A model generated the notes under the pieces. It saw nothing but the letters and a program-made list of their open reading frames with translations, searched no databases and had not been told where the DNA came from. From assembly GCF_013391765.2 (NCBI RefSeq), contig NZ_JACBGI020000001.1:1-64000 (forward strand): DNA of 64,000 bases. The letters are read 5' to 3'. Source of the stretch: Thiomicrorhabdus heinhorstiae. GTDB taxonomy: Bacteria; Pseudomonadota; Gammaproteobacteria; Thiomicrospirales; Thiomicrospiraceae. Below, one piece after another: positions 63,876-64,000 of the stretch; the stretch's first letter is position 1; the number at the start of each line of letters is the position of its first letter. A program made the position numbers and the translations under genes.

Positions 63876-64000
63876 ACCCGTTTTAAAATCCCTTGGTCTG
63901 GCGGGACTGTTATTTGCGGTTCAACCGGTTCAAGCCGCTCCGGCCATGGGGTTAATGGATATCTACCGCCTGGCTGAAAGTCATGATGCGACTCTGGCTC
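63856..64000 (+). CDS. tolC: TolC-family outer-membrane efflux protein, N-terminal part (3' end outside window)
   Basis: Frame MKNYQLKPVLKSLGL to QPVQAA is a signal peptide, then APAMGLMDIYRLAESHDATLA, the opening of TolC proteins (LxxxYxxAxxxDxxL). ATG 63856 has ggag five bases upstream; ATG 63853 is the alternative. Frame open to the window end. Probably the outer-membrane channel of a type I/efflux system encoded further right. Confidence 0.85.
   Translation, partial: MKNYQLKPVLKSLGLAGLLFAVQPVQAAPAMGLMDIYRLAESHDATLA

Overview
The window reads as chromosomal backbone of a free-living, probably chemolithoautotrophic marine gammaproteobacterium of the Thiomicrospira/Hydrogenovibrio/Thiomicrorhabdus type. 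This rests on gene content and protein resemblance (HemJ, RimO, TrhP/YfhL, CysM, FklB, SlyD, NfsB, an exported DsrE-type protein, a membrane c-type cytochrome, two chemoreceptors); no 16S or database check was possible. Coding density is high, both strands are used, and no insertion sequences, phage genes, tRNA/rRNA genes or CRISPR arrays were seen.

Layout. 1-7.3 kb: a truncated RhlE-type helicase, a HAD phosphatase, an RluF-type pseudouridine synthase, the complete AmmeMemoRadiSam triad (A and B overlapping on the minus strand, the radical SAM enzyme divergent) and an M42-type peptidase. 7.6-10.7 kb: NfsB nitroreductase, an orphan ParA ATPase translationally coupled to a small disordered protein with a near-terminal tryptophan, an exported DsrE-like protein and a small membrane protein. 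11-17 kb: adenine deaminase, a chemoreceptor with a sigma28-like promoter, a DUF938 methyltransferase, a Fur-box-controlled Dps, a DUF3012 lipoprotein, MetY and a LysE exporter. 17.5-31.6 kb: nucleotide housekeeping (dimeric dUTPase, UDG-like protein, AlkD-like protein), a HAD phosphatase, Na/Pi cotransporter, PQQ sugar dehydrogenase, SugE/Gdx, a frameshifted M23 peptidase gene, several small membrane proteins, a diguanylate cyclase and an LHPP-like HAD. 31.7-44.9 kb: LrgA/LrgB-type pair, HbpS-like protein, EamA transporter, an ABC-2 exporter, a PDC-type membrane sensor without output domain, Spy-like protein, 5'-nucleotidase, pirin/LysR divergent pair and an RluA-family synthase.

45-51 kb is a redox region: a membrane mono-heme c cytochrome, SlyD, HemJ, a b561-like four-helix protein, ApbE, an exported FMN-carrier protein and an outer-membrane barrel. 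The barrel gene lies behind a promoter and Fur box shared with a small Cys-rich protein; this may be an iron-responsive electron-transfer locus. 51-64 kb: RimO, deoxyinosine glycosylase, TrhP with its ferredoxin YfhL, conserved unknown proteins, ThpR, a GST, a large chemoreceptor with the same unusual sigma28-like promoter spacing, a UbiA prenyltransferase, CysM, a CYTH protein and the start of a TolC-family protein.

Best candidates for undescribed biology are the ParA plus disordered-partner pair, the Fur-linked flavin/heme locus, the AmmeMemoRadiSam-peptidase neighbourhood and a 27-residue membrane microprotein with a strong ribosome binding site.
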